This document shows, piece by piece, positions 16,717-24,229 of a DNA stretch of 64,000 nt; positions within the stretch are counted from its first letter, which is position 1; each line of letters opens with the position of its first letter. Made by a program: the position numbers and the translations under genes. The notes beneath the pieces were generated by a model. It did no database searches and had not been told where the DNA came from. It saw only the letters and a program-made list of their open reading frames with translations. This stretch comes from Oscillospiraceae bacterium (lineage in GTDB: Bacteria > Bacillota > Clostridia > Oscillospirales > Oscillospiraceae). The stretch covers positions 62,001-126,000 of the forward strand of contig JAFRER010000006.1 in the NCBI GenBank assembly GCA_017434755.1, in the 5' to 3' direction.

Positions 16717-17643
16717 TCAATAGGAATCTTCGGACATGATGTCGGCAAAGCGCGTTTCCTCGTCCGACATCTCCACGCGCCTGAGGAGTTGGGCAGTCCG
16801 TGTGTCGACGAGGTTTTTGTCCTTCAGTTGCTCGTAGGCGTTCATGCGGAGCTGGATGTCTTCATCCCCGTTCAGCGCGATCGCGGCCAGCACCTTGTCA
16901 TCGCTCAGACGGGAGACCGCCGCATGACGGACGGCGGATGTGCCGCCGTGCAGGGCAATGTCCGCCAGAAGATCTCTGTCGCTGAGCAGACGGATGACGG
17001 CAGGGCGGCCCCATTTCGCGAAAACGGAGCCCTCCGTTTTCTCCATGAGTCTTGTCACTTCGTCCGCATCCGGCTTCCAACCTCCTTCGATGAGCTTGGC
17101 AAGGCAGCGGCTGAAGGTAAGATCGCTGTCCAGTTTGAACAGAAGCTCCTTCTGCCTGTCTGCATCGCGGATGTGCGAGAAGGCCCATTCGGCCAGGTTC
17201 CTGTCCCCGTTCACCGCTTTCGCATATTCCTCCGGGTCATCCAGCTTCTCAAGTGCGGTCTGACGGATGCGGCTGTCCGCGGAGGCGAGCAGACTCTTCA
17301 GCGCGCCCCTGTCCGTGATCTTCTCCGCCGCCTCGTTTGCCAGAACGGCCCCGTCGGGGTCGCCTGTGAAGTCGTGTGACGCCAGTTCAAAAAGAATTGG
17401 CAGTGAATAGAGGAACCCTGCCGCAAATTTCCGGGAGCGGGAAAAACCGCGCCGGTTAATAACATAGTCCAACAGGAAGCGCTCGTCATCGATCCTGCAT
17501 ACGGCTACCTCCCTCGCCCGGTCGTGGACGGCCTCGTTCGCGATCTTCTTCAGTTTATCCTGATCCTTCACGCGGCCTGCCGCCTTTCCGGCCTCCACCG
17601 GATCGGCATCGGGCTTCATCCATATCGGTGTGAACAGACCCAT
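16717..17643 (-). CDS. HEAT-like repeat protein
   Basis: A 308-residue all-helical cytoplasmic protein with degenerate HEAT-like repeats: ADSRIRQTALEKLDDPEEYAKAV, RDLLADIALHGGTSAVRHAAVSRLSDDKVLAAIALNGDEDIQLRMNAYEQLKDKN. Such repeats form a solenoid for protein binding. No signal peptide. It starts after GGAGG and follows the HEFRHH gene by 38 bases, so they are probably one transcript. Function unknown. Confidence 0.7.
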   Translation of the reverse strand: MGLFTPIWMKPDADPVEAGKAAGRVKDQDKLKKIANEAVHDRAREVAVCRIDDERFLLDYVINRRGFSRSRKFAAGFLYSLPILFELASHDFTGDPDGAVLANEAAEKITDRGALKSLLASADSRIRQTALEKLDDPEEYAKAVNGDRNLAEWAFSHIRDADRQKELLFKLDSDLTFSRCLAKLIEGGWKPDADEVTRLMEKTEGSVFAKWGRPAVIRLLSDRDLLADIALHGGTSAVRHAAVSRLSDDKVLAAIALNGDEDIQLRMNAYEQLKDKNLVDTRTAQLLRRVEMSDEETRFADIMSEDSY

Positions 17644-17681
17644 GGAAATGCCTCCTCTCTGATCATCGTATACAAGCAGGA

Positions 17682-18062
17682 TTATCCGCCGATGCCGGCG
17701 AGATACTCCTGCTTTTTCCGCTCGTCCTCGGCTTCAAGGGAGTCGCTGCCGTGGACGCCGGCGAGGTACTCCAGATGGTGCCGGAACTCGTGGCGAAGGA
17801 TGCCGCGCAGGATATCCCGCGCCTCGTCCGCGTTTGCCAGCGGGTACACACGGTCGAAAGAACCCTTATAGACCGTGATCTGGCGGACGCCGGAGAAGAA
17901 ACGGTAATGGCCCATGGTAAAGACGTTGCCATCCGGATCCCAGTCTGACTTCAGTACCTCGTCTGAAACGGTCACACCGCCGCTGAGCTCCCGGAAGAAC
18001 TCCTTGGGGAATTCGTCCAGCAGCTCCGAGACAATGGCTTCAAATTCACCGGCACTTATCAT
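17682..18062 (-). CDS. Small zincin-like metalloprotease
   Basis: A 126-residue protein with the motif HEFRHHLEY near residues 93-101, an HExxH zinc site followed by a conserved acidic region GSDSLEAEDE that could supply the third ligand. The size and position of the motif resemble the short zincin-like metallopeptidase families. A signal peptide is absent, so it is cytoplasmic. GGAGATGCG supplies the ribosome binding site. It sits 38 bases upstream of the HEAT-like gene; the pairing suggests a shared function, but the substrate is unknown. Confidence 0.65.
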   Translation of the reverse strand: MISAGEFEAIVSELLDEFPKEFFRELSGGVTVSDEVLKSDWDPDGNVFTMGHYRFFSGVRQITVYKGSFDRVYPLANADEARDILRGILRHEFRHHLEYLAGVHGSDSLEAEDERKKQEYLAGIGG

Positions 18063-18120
18063 CGCATCTCCTTCAAAGGCAGACGATCCGGAGCCGTCCG
18101 GCGGAGGAAACAGCCGCAGC

Positions 18121-18645
18121 TCATTCGACAGCGATGCATCTCACCGTGCAGGTGGCTCCCGCGCACTTCAGAGTGATCACGACGCCGGTCTCCAGCACGC
18201 CCACCTGATGGACCTTGCACTCCGAGCCGTTCTCATTCGGTGTGAGCTCCACGATCCCATCCTTGTCCACCGACCAGGTAAAAGTCTTACTTTCGGCAGT
18301 GAGCGGATAAGCCTCTGCCTTGAGGGTGATGTCGCCGTCCTCGCCCTGCGAGAGAGTCATGGTAAAATCGGAACCGGTAAGGTCGTTCGTGTAGTAAAAG
18401 ATCTTAACAGACTCCACATACGGGGCAGGTGTAGGAGCCGGAGTTGCAGGAGAGGGATCCATGGCGTTGATGATGGCGTGGGCCTGCTCATATTTGCCGT
18501 TCTCCAGCGCGTCGATCAGTGCCTGGTAACGGGCATACTGTCCCGGGAGGGCCGTTGGATCTTCCGTTTGTGCGGCTTTCTGCCCGCATGCGCAGAGGGC
18601 AGAACAGAGGGAGAGGATGAGGATGAAAGAGATGAGTTTTTTCAT
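18121..18645 (-). CDS. Lipoprotein with Ig-like C-terminal domain
   Basis: A 174-residue lipoprotein: lipobox LCAC, a short helical segment YQALIDALENGKYEQAHAIINAM, and a C-terminal BIG2-like domain (FTWSVDKDGIVELTPNENGSECKVHQVG). The helical segment matches YEPFRAALDALAGEDYEGALALIEDM in the lipoprotein at 46479, so these proteins share modules. The start at 18645 is fixed by AAGGAG at 18656-18661. Confidence 0.78.
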   Translation of the reverse strand: MKKLISFILILSLCSALCACGQKAAQTEDPTALPGQYARYQALIDALENGKYEQAHAIINAMDPSPATPAPTPAPYVESVKIFYYTNDLTGSDFTMTLSQGEDGDITLKAEAYPLTAESKTFTWSVDKDGIVELTPNENGSECKVHQVGVLETGVVITLKCAGATCTVRCIAVE

Positions 18646-18669
18646 GACGCGGGGCTCCTTATGGATGAG

Positions 18670-18680
18670 ATTATGTAAAG
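18670..18680 (-). repeat. XerD-arm-like motif 5, overlapping a promoter -10
   Basis: ATTATGTAAAG. It touches the -10 of the lipoprotein promoter at 18679, so its match could be partly coincidental. Confidence 0.3.
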
Positions 18681-18707
18681 TATAGCATCCATCTCTGCCG
18701 AGCACAA
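18679..18707 (-). promoter_or_regulatory. Promoter for the lipoprotein at 18121
   Basis: On the minus strand: TTGTGC, 17 bases, TATACT with TGC extension. Confidence 0.8.
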
Positions 18708-18733
18708 GGACTATATCACGCGTGTCGATTATT

Positions 18734-18744
18734 TTTATGTTAAC
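18734..18744 (-). repeat. XerD-arm-like motif 6
   Basis: TTTATGTTAAC, one mismatch from ATTATGTTAAC. Confidence 0.35.
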
Positions 18745-18802
18745 AAAGTTTGCTGCCGGACGGGAACGGATCCGGACGACGGAAAACAGCTCGGAAACAG
18801 AA

Positions 18803-18830
18803 AAAGGAAGCGCCGTGAGACGCTTCCTTT
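18803..18830 (-). terminator. Intrinsic terminator of the lipoprotein at 18880
   Basis: Minus-strand stem AAAGGAAGCG/CGCTTCCTTT followed by T residues. Confidence 0.85.
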
Positions 18831-18879
18831 CAAGCTTTCTGCGGGACGGAAGAGAGGGAAACCGGCCGGGCCGGGATCG

Positions 18880-19686
18880 TCACAGATCGATGACGCGCCA
18901 GATATAGTCGGGACCCGCCAGCACAAAGACGCGTACGACCATGCTCAGCTTCCCCTCTCCGTTGAGGAAGAGTTGTGTGTTCAGCAGATTGTCCTCTGCG
19001 AGCGTCTTGGAATTCTGCTCCTCGGCGTAGGGACGAGCCGCCTCGGGGAGATTCTCCGGGTCACTGAAAGAGGCTTTGAGAGCCTCGGCAGCGAGGGCGA
19101 GGAAGCTCTCCTCGTCCAGACCGGCGGCCTTCAGTACCTCCGCACGGCTCAGCTCACGGCCTACCGCGTCGATATTCACGGCGCGGTAGCGAGTCTGGCC
19201 CCAATCGTTGCTGACATGACAGAGCAGCGAGACGAGATCTCCGTTCACATGGTATTTGTAGTCGGCGTTGTAGGACAGAAGACTGTGACCCGCGTTTTCC
19301 TCAATATAGTCCAGTTCGGTCCGGATGAGGGACATATAGAAATCGTAGGTCTCCGTGTTCAGGCGCAGCGTGTCGCCGCTCTCGCCGGAAAAGGCGGGGA
19401 TGCGGAAAAGATAATGATAATCATTTCCGACGGAATCGCTGTAGTCGCCCTCCTTCTGGTAGACGGTGAAGACCGGAACGGTCTCCGCGACGGCTTCGGG
19501 CGCCGGTTCGGCAGACTCTTCGGACAGGCTCTCCGTGGAAGTTTCCGCCGCCGCTTCCAGGGAAGACTCCTCAGGAGCAGGTTCCGTGGGTGCGGGTGCC
19601 GCAGGGGCGGAAGTGCTGACGCCTCCGCAGGCCGTGAGGGCGAGGCAGAGGGACAGGATGAGTACGAGAGAGAGGATCTTTTTCAT
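18880..19686 (-). CDS. Lipoprotein, RsiV/PdaC-like (DUF3298) type
   Basis: A 268-residue lipoprotein: lipobox LTAC (Cys20), a long acidic Glu/Ala/Ser/Pro linker (residues about 25-72), then a domain with VNGDLVSLLCHVSND, TRYRAVNIDAVGRELSRAEVLKAAGL and LNTQLFLNGEGKLSMVVRVF. This order resembles the DUF3298 part of RsiV and PdaC, as does the larger lipoprotein at 43131. Function unknown. It has a good promoter and a terminator of its own. Confidence 0.68.
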   Translation of the reverse strand: MKKILSLVLILSLCLALTACGGVSTSAPAAPAPTEPAPEESSLEAAAETSTESLSEESAEPAPEAVAETVPVFTVYQKEGDYSDSVGNDYHYLFRIPAFSGESGDTLRLNTETYDFYMSLIRTELDYIEENAGHSLLSYNADYKYHVNGDLVSLLCHVSNDWGQTRYRAVNIDAVGRELSRAEVLKAAGLDEESFLALAAEALKASFSDPENLPEAARPYAEEQNSKTLAEDNLLNTQLFLNGEGKLSMVVRVFVLAGPDYIWRVIDL

Positions 19687-19721
19687 GACAGGACTCCTTA
19701 TCGGCTTTATCTCTGCCGGAA

Positions 19722-19750
19722 ATTATACCATCCGGCGCGCTTCAGCACAA
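19722..19750 (-). promoter_or_regulatory. Promoter for the lipoprotein at 18880
   Basis: On the minus strand: TTGTGC, 17 bases, TATAAT with TGG extension. Confidence 0.8.
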
Positions 19751-19861
19751 GGCATACGGGACCGAAAAACCGACAATGAATCTTTTTTCTATACATCCGG
19801 CGGGGGATTTGATAGAATCGGGATATGCAGAAAAAGACAAGGTGACTGCAGGAGGCATGGA

Positions 19862-21529
19862 ATGAAAGGCAGCCGATGGATAAATCGTTTCCTCTCTTCG
19901 CTGCTGGCTGCCGCGATGCTCTTTGCCCTGACTGCCGGCGCGGTCCCCGCGTTCGCGGAAGGGGAGGGCGATCCCGCGGCCGGCGGAGAGGAGACCGGCG
20001 AACCCTTTGACTGGGAGCAGGAATCGGGAGAGATACTGAGCGGCATCAGGGACACCCTGCAATGGGCCGTCCTCAACTGGAAGCTCGCAAGCGCGGTCGA
20101 AAAAAGCGGGAAGATGATCGTCTTCGGCGAGAAGGAAGTCGTTGTTTACACCGGCGGGACCCGAACGCCCGGATTCAGCGTCGAAGCCGTCGATCCGGCC
20201 GGAGCCGCGACGGAGAGCGAGATCCCTCCCCTCAAATGGAACTCCGCTGATCCGGCCGTCGCCTCGGTGAACGGTTCAGGCGTCATCAAAGGGGTTAGCG
20301 CCGGGAAGACCTATGTATACTGCTCGTCTGCGGACGGCTCGCTGTTCGGCTATGTAAGAGTCGTCGTGAGGACAGCGGTGACCGGACTGCGCCTATCGGA
20401 AAACGAGATCGATCTGCTGCTTTCGCCTGCTGATCCTGCTGCCGCCTCCGCGAGGTTGGGCGTCACGATCCTGCCGGAGAACGCGTACAGCAGGAAAGTC
20501 ACCTGGAGCTCGGACGATGAGAGCATTGCCGCCGTCGACGCGGACGGGAACGTGAAGGCCCTTCGGGCGGGCAGGACGACTATACGCGTTTCGGCCGGGG
20601 ACCAGGGCACCGGCACCCCCGTGACCGCGAAATGCGATGTGACGGTCAGACAGGCCGTGACCGGGATAGAACCGGACAGGAAAGAGCTTACGCTGAACGT
20701 CAGGGAAAAGGCCCGGCTCAGTGCCGTGATAAGTCCCGCGGACGCGAGTGAGAAGACAGTGACCTGGACATCTTCGGACACGAGTGTTGCCGCGGTCGAT
20801 GACAAGGGGCAGGTCACCGCGAAGGCTTCCGGAACCGCGGTCATAACCTGCACCGCGACTGATGGCACAGGTCTGAGCGGAAGCTGCACGGTGCATGTCA
20901 TAAAAGGGGTCACGTCCGTAAAGATCATGGAGAAGGATGTCCGGCTCTATGTGCGGGATACGATGCAGCTGACCGTGACGGTGAGCCCCGCCGACGCCAC
21001 GGAAAAGAACCTGACATGGTCGAGCTCGGACAGCAGCGTCGTGAAGGTCGACGCCAACGGGAAAATCGAGGCGCTCAAGGCAGGAACGGCGACCGTGGTC
21101 TGCACTGCCGGAGAAGGAGACGGCAAAAGCGCGTCCGTCCGGGTGACCGTGGCGGTGTTCACGGCGCAGGATGTTGCGAAGGATATAGAAGAGCTGGCTG
21201 CGGCGCCCGCAAAACAGTACGGGGTCAAATACAAGATGATCGTTGACGGGGGCGACAGCGTGACCGTCGAGGTCTATGCCGACGAGCTGTCTCTGCTTTC
21301 AACGCTTGCAAAACTGGGCAACAAGGAGGCCAAGGACAAGTGGAACGGCCTCATAGCCTCTCTGGAGGAGGTCAGCGCTGCCGTTCAGGAGAGAGCGGAT
21401 CAGAAGGCCACGGACAAGGTGACCGTGACCATCGTCCTGTATGACTCCGGGAAGAGCACAAAATACGCTGCCTTCCGGAACGGAAGCACCATCTATGACA
21501 AGGTGAACGGCATCGATATTGCCGGCTGA
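19862..21529 (+). CDS. Secreted protein with four BIG2 repeats
   Basis: A 555-residue exported protein: signal peptide (cleavage near AFAEGE), an N-terminal helical region (about residues 30-80), four bacterial Ig-like group 2 repeats (marked by KWNSADPAVASVN, TWSSDDESIAAVD, TWTSSDTSVAAVD and TWSSSDSSVVKVD, spaced about 85 residues), and a 120-residue C-terminal helical domain starting VFTAQDVAKDIEELAA. It should form a cell-surface stalk; no LPXTG or SLH anchor is visible, so attachment is unclear. The start follows GGAGG six bases upstream. Confidence 0.88.
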   Translation: MKGSRWINRFLSSLLAAAMLFALTAGAVPAFAEGEGDPAAGGEETGEPFDWEQESGEILSGIRDTLQWAVLNWKLASAVEKSGKMIVFGEKEVVVYTGGTRTPGFSVEAVDPAGAATESEIPPLKWNSADPAVASVNGSGVIKGVSAGKTYVYCSSADGSLFGYVRVVVRTAVTGLRLSENEIDLLLSPADPAAASARLGVTILPENAYSRKVTWSSDDESIAAVDADGNVKALRAGRTTIRVSAGDQGTGTPVTAKCDVTVRQAVTGIEPDRKELTLNVREKARLSAVISPADASEKTVTWTSSDTSVAAVDDKGQVTAKASGTAVITCTATDGTGLSGSCTVHVIKGVTSVKIMEKDVRLYVRDTMQLTVTVSPADATEKNLTWSSSDSSVVKVDANGKIEALKAGTATVVCTAGEGDGKSASVRVTVAVFTAQDVAKDIEELAAAPAKQYGVKYKMIVDGGDSVTVEVYADELSLLSTLAKLGNKEAKDKWNGLIASLEEVSAAVQERADQKATDKVTVTIVLYDSGKSTKYAAFRNGSTIYDKVNGIDIAG

Positions 21530-21547
21530 GAAAAAACGGACAAAATA

Positions 21548-21579
21548 CAGCAGCAGGATCGTGAAGGATCCTGCTGCTG
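21548..21579 (+). terminator. Terminator of the BIG2 gene
   Basis: A 13-bp stem (CAGCAGCAGGATC with its complement), 19 bases past the stop. Confidence 0.85.
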
Positions 21580-21644
21580 TTGTTTATGTATTCATTTTCT
21601 GTTCCGGGACCGGCCGTTCCGGCCGTTTCATGCGGACGTGCTTC

Positions 21645-21980
21645 TCAGCGCTGCGATTTGATGCCGGAGCCGCTCAGGGGCTCCGTTCCTTCCTTCGCTT
21701 TGAACCTGTCTGCAAACCATATCTCCATGTCTTCCAGAGAGGCGAACTTTTCGGGAAGAGCGAGGCTGTCTGCCAGGGGAAACTTCTTTACGAGGCCGCC
21801 TCTGATCTCTCCGGCCAGGTCCTTCGCTCCGTCCGTGATCCCTTTCACACCGTTTGCGAGATTGGCGGGAGCAAGAGTTCTCGCCAGTCCGCCCGCTATT
21901 CTTTCGAGCAGTCCGTCTTCGAGCTCGGTGCCGTCGGGCAGTCTGTCAAGCAGCGCTTTCTTGAGTTCAAGTTTGTCCAT
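21645..21980 (-). CDS. Small protein with a double-glycine leader-like N-terminus
   Basis: A 111-residue protein. Residues 20-31, LEDGLLERIAGG, fit the double-glycine leader pattern: hydrophobic at -12 (Leu), -7 (Leu) and -4 (Ile), Gly at -2 and -1. The same spacing occurs in the PepSY protein at 23753. Downstream is a small-residue-rich stretch LARTLAPANLANGVKGITDGAKDLAGEI, then KK and an acidic tail. A peptidase-bearing ABC exporter would be expected to cut after Gly31, but none is in the window. The ribosome binding site is AGGAG. It could instead be a plain helical protein with a chance GG. Confidence 0.55.
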   Translation of the reverse strand: MDKLELKKALLDRLPDGTELEDGLLERIAGGLARTLAPANLANGVKGITDGAKDLAGEIRGGLVKKFPLADSLALPEKFASLEDMEIWFADRFKAKEGTEPLSGSGIKSQR

Positions 21981-22066
21981 GTGTTTTTCTCCTATTTTTT
22001 AATGATCTCTTACTAATGTTTACTAATGTTTATACGTTCCCTGAGCGGAAAAGGACGGGTTCCGTG

Positions 22067-22882
22067 TCAGAGTTCCGGTTTCGGCAAGTCCTGGAACAGG
22101 GCGAGATCGGCCTTCACATAGGCGTACATGAACACCGCCTTGCCGGGCGCGAGTTCGCTCAGATCGAAGGCCCGTTCGCTCAGCGCCACGGGGATGACTC
22201 CAAGGGCTGTCTCCACCTCGGCGATCGTAAAGTCGAATCGACATCGCACAATGCTCATCGAAGCGTCCCGCACTGCCCGGACAGTCCCCGCAAGGATGGA
22301 GAACACGTCGCTCTCGTCTGCGGCCTCATCGGGGACGTCCGTCAGGCTCGCCGGCGCGGCGAAGGTCTCCGACAGACCGCCGACCTCACCGTCCTCCGCA
22401 TTCCAGCCGAATGCACGGTTGAGCGCGTCGATATCATCAAAGATGTCGAACCGGAAGGGAAAGGCGCAGGCATGAACATAGCGCTCCGTGCCCGTGAGCT
22501 CCCCAGCGATCTTGCTGCGGTTCACCGTCTCCACCTGCAGACGCTGTCCCTGCGCGTTTTCCACGTCGTAATACTCGTTCGCGTCCGAAGACTGCGGCAG
22601 CTTCCGGAGGAACCGGAGCTTCGGCGTCTGTTTGGTGCAGAGCGTGAGGTCTATGTCAATGATGCCGTAGCTCTCCGCCGGATCCGGGTCGCGGAGCAGC
22701 GTGTAGATCAGTTTGCCCACACGGCCGAAGCGGGCGGAATCGAGTATGAAATGCGCGACGTGGAGGATCCTTTCGTCCTCGCTGTAGATCACATCGTCGA
22801 TGCTGTCCATGAGATCCGGCCGCAGGAAATTCTCCGCGGCGGGACCAATATCGGGTGCGATGGAGTCAAGATGCAGCGGCAT
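22067..22882 (-). CDS. Conserved-looking hypothetical protein
   Basis: A 271-residue soluble protein, moderately acidic, with alternating beta and alpha segments such as DSARFGRVGKLIYTLLRDPDP and SMSIVRCRFDFTIAEVETALGV. It has no signal peptide or transmembrane region and I do not recognise a family. GGAGG at about 22892 selects ATG 22882 over the in-frame start 21 bases earlier. The promoter at 22915 supports it as a single gene. Confidence 0.6.
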   Translation of the reverse strand: MPLHLDSIAPDIGPAAENFLRPDLMDSIDDVIYSEDERILHVAHFILDSARFGRVGKLIYTLLRDPDPAESYGIIDIDLTLCTKQTPKLRFLRKLPQSSDANEYYDVENAQGQRLQVETVNRSKIAGELTGTERYVHACAFPFRFDIFDDIDALNRAFGWNAEDGEVGGLSETFAAPASLTDVPDEAADESDVFSILAGTVRAVRDASMSIVRCRFDFTIAEVETALGVIPVALSERAFDLSELAPGKAVFMYAYVKADLALFQDLPKPEL

Positions 22883-22914
22883 GGCGTCAGCCTCCTCTTT
22901 CATAAGACGCGTTC

Positions 22915-22943
22915 AGTATAGCACACGCCGCGGTTTCTGACCA
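22915..22943 (-). promoter_or_regulatory. Promoter for the gene at 22067
   Basis: On the minus strand: TGGTCA, 17 bases, TATACT with TGC extension. Confidence 0.55.
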
Positions 22944-23069
22944 CAGGAATCTGACGGACCTTCCGCGCTTGTTTTTCTTGCTTTATCTGTCGGATTGTGT
23001 TTTAAAATAGAAAAAAAGACCGGTACAGAAGACTGCCGGAAGCATGCCATGCGGAAGGAGGGAGACACC

Positions 23070-23594
23070 ATGATACGCAAAGCACGACCCGAAGACCTGG
23101 ACGCCGTGGTAGCCGTCTACGACGAGATCCTGACCGCCGAGGAGGCGGGGCTCAGCTGCACCGGCTGGATACGCGGCCTGTATCCCGACCGCTCCGTTGC
23201 CGGGAAGGCGCTGGCACGGGACGACCTCTTCGTCATCGAGGAGGATGGCTGCATCCTCGGCTCCGGGATCATCAATCACTTTCAGGGGCCTGAGTATGCA
23301 TCGGCACCGTGGGAGCATGAGGCGGATCCCGATCATGTGTGCGTGCTGCACACGCTCACCGTCTCTCCACGCGCCGGCGGGAGAGGACTGGGGAGACAGT
23401 TTGTCGCCTTCTATGAGGCATACGCAAAAAAGAATGGCTGCCGGGAGCTGCGCATCGACACGAACGAGCGGAACCGGACCGCAAGGGCCATGTACGCAAA
23501 ACTCGGCTACAAGGAGATCTGCATCGTTCCGACGGTGTTCAACGGAATCACGAATGTCCGGATGGTGATCATGGAAAAATACCTCGAAGAATAA
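23070..23594 (+). CDS. GNAT family N-acetyltransferase
   Basis: A 174-residue acetyl-CoA-dependent acyltransferase. MIRKARPEDLDAVVAVYDEIL is a typical N-terminal beta1-alpha1 start; RAGGRGLGRQFV near residue 109 is the acetyl-CoA pyrophosphate loop, and ELRIDTNERNRTARAMYAKLGYKE is the usual C-terminal part. The substrate is unknown. The start follows GGAGGGAG. A terminator-like hairpin and a XerD-like motif follow. Confidence 0.9.
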   Translation: MIRKARPEDLDAVVAVYDEILTAEEAGLSCTGWIRGLYPDRSVAGKALARDDLFVIEEDGCILGSGIINHFQGPEYASAPWEHEADPDHVCVLHTLTVSPRAGGRGLGRQFVAFYEAYAKKNGCRELRIDTNERNRTARAMYAKLGYKEICIVPTVFNGITNVRMVIMEKYLEE

Positions 23595-23596
23595 AA

Positions 23597-23624
23597 ACAG
23601 GGCACCCCGGAAGGAATGCCCTTT
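23597..23624 (+). terminator. Terminator-like hairpin
   Basis: The CAGGGCA arm pairs with TGCCCT around an AT-poor loop; T-rich sequence follows, then a GGTTTACATAAT motif. Confidence 0.55.
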
Positions 23625-23638
23625 GTGTTGCTGTATTT

Positions 23639-23650
23639 GGTTTACATAAT
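23639..23650 (+). repeat. XerD-arm-like motif 7
   Basis: GGTTTACATAAT, about 15 bases beyond a hairpin. Confidence 0.6.
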
Positions 23651-23674
23651 TTCATAAACAGCCCTGTTTTTTTC

Positions 23675-23704
23675 TTGTGCAGGCGGTCCGAATCATGCTA
23701 TACT
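23675..23704 (+). promoter_or_regulatory. Promoter for the PepSY leader protein
   Basis: TTGTGC, 18 bases, TATACT with TGC extension. Confidence 0.75.
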
Positions 23705-23752
23705 TCGTATAAACAGACAGACTTCATAAAAAACTTAACAGGAGGAAATACA

Positions 23753-24016
23753 ATGGATAACATGAACAAACTCAGCGACAGCCAGCTGGAAGGCGTTGCC
23801 GGCGGCATGATCACCGAGGACGAGGCCGTTGCGGCGGCTCTCGCACACGTGAAGGCCGGACAGGATCAGGTGGAATTCATGAAGAGAGTTGAGCTTGACT
23901 ACGAGCACGGCCGCAAGATCTACGAGATCGAGTTCTACATGGGCGGCTTCGAGTACGAGTTCGATATCGACGCGGAGACCGGCAGGGTCATCAAGTGCAA
24001 GAAGGAACGCGACTGA
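23753..24016 (+). CDS. Double-glycine leader fused to a PepSY domain
   Basis: An 87-residue protein. LSDSQLEGVAGG near residues 7-18 is a textbook double-glycine leader (Leu -12, Leu -7, Val -4, GG). It is followed directly by a PepSY domain: MITEDEAVAAALAHVKAG, a beta-rich middle ending YEIEFYMGGFEYEFDIDAETGRVI, and a basic end. PepSY domains usually inhibit proteases or act outside the membrane. The natural reading is that the PepSY part is exported after leader cleavage at Gly18 by a peptidase-containing ABC exporter, absent from the window. AGGAGG at 23740 fixes the start. Chance resemblance of the leader is the main alternative. Confidence 0.78.
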   Translation: MDNMNKLSDSQLEGVAGGMITEDEAVAAALAHVKAGQDQVEFMKRVELDYEHGRKIYEIEFYMGGFEYEFDIDAETGRVIKCKKERD

Positions 24017-24063
24017 TCCGGTAAAGGCAGAAGCGGTTCCGGGCATTTCGAAAACCGAACGGC

Positions 24064-24093
24064 AAAAAGGGTGGGGAAGTTTCCCCGCCTTTG
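24064..24093 (+). terminator. Intrinsic terminator of the PepSY gene
   Basis: A hairpin of the AAAGG-TGGGGAA and TTTCCCCGCCTTT arms followed by GCTTTTTCC. Confidence 0.65.
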
Positions 24094-24121
24094 CTTTTTC
24101 CGCTGTTTTTCCCTTTTGTGG

Positions 24122-24150
24122 TTGTCGCCCGTTTCCATCGATGGTATACT
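24122..24150 (+). promoter_or_regulatory. Promoter for the hybrid kinase gene
   Basis: TTGTCG, 17 bases, TATACT with TGG extension. Confidence 0.7.
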
Positions 24151-24229
24151 TAACTTTAAAAGAAATGCATGATGAAAAGAAATGCATGATGCCGATCCCG
24201 CTGACTTAGCACAGAGGAAAGGAAACCAT

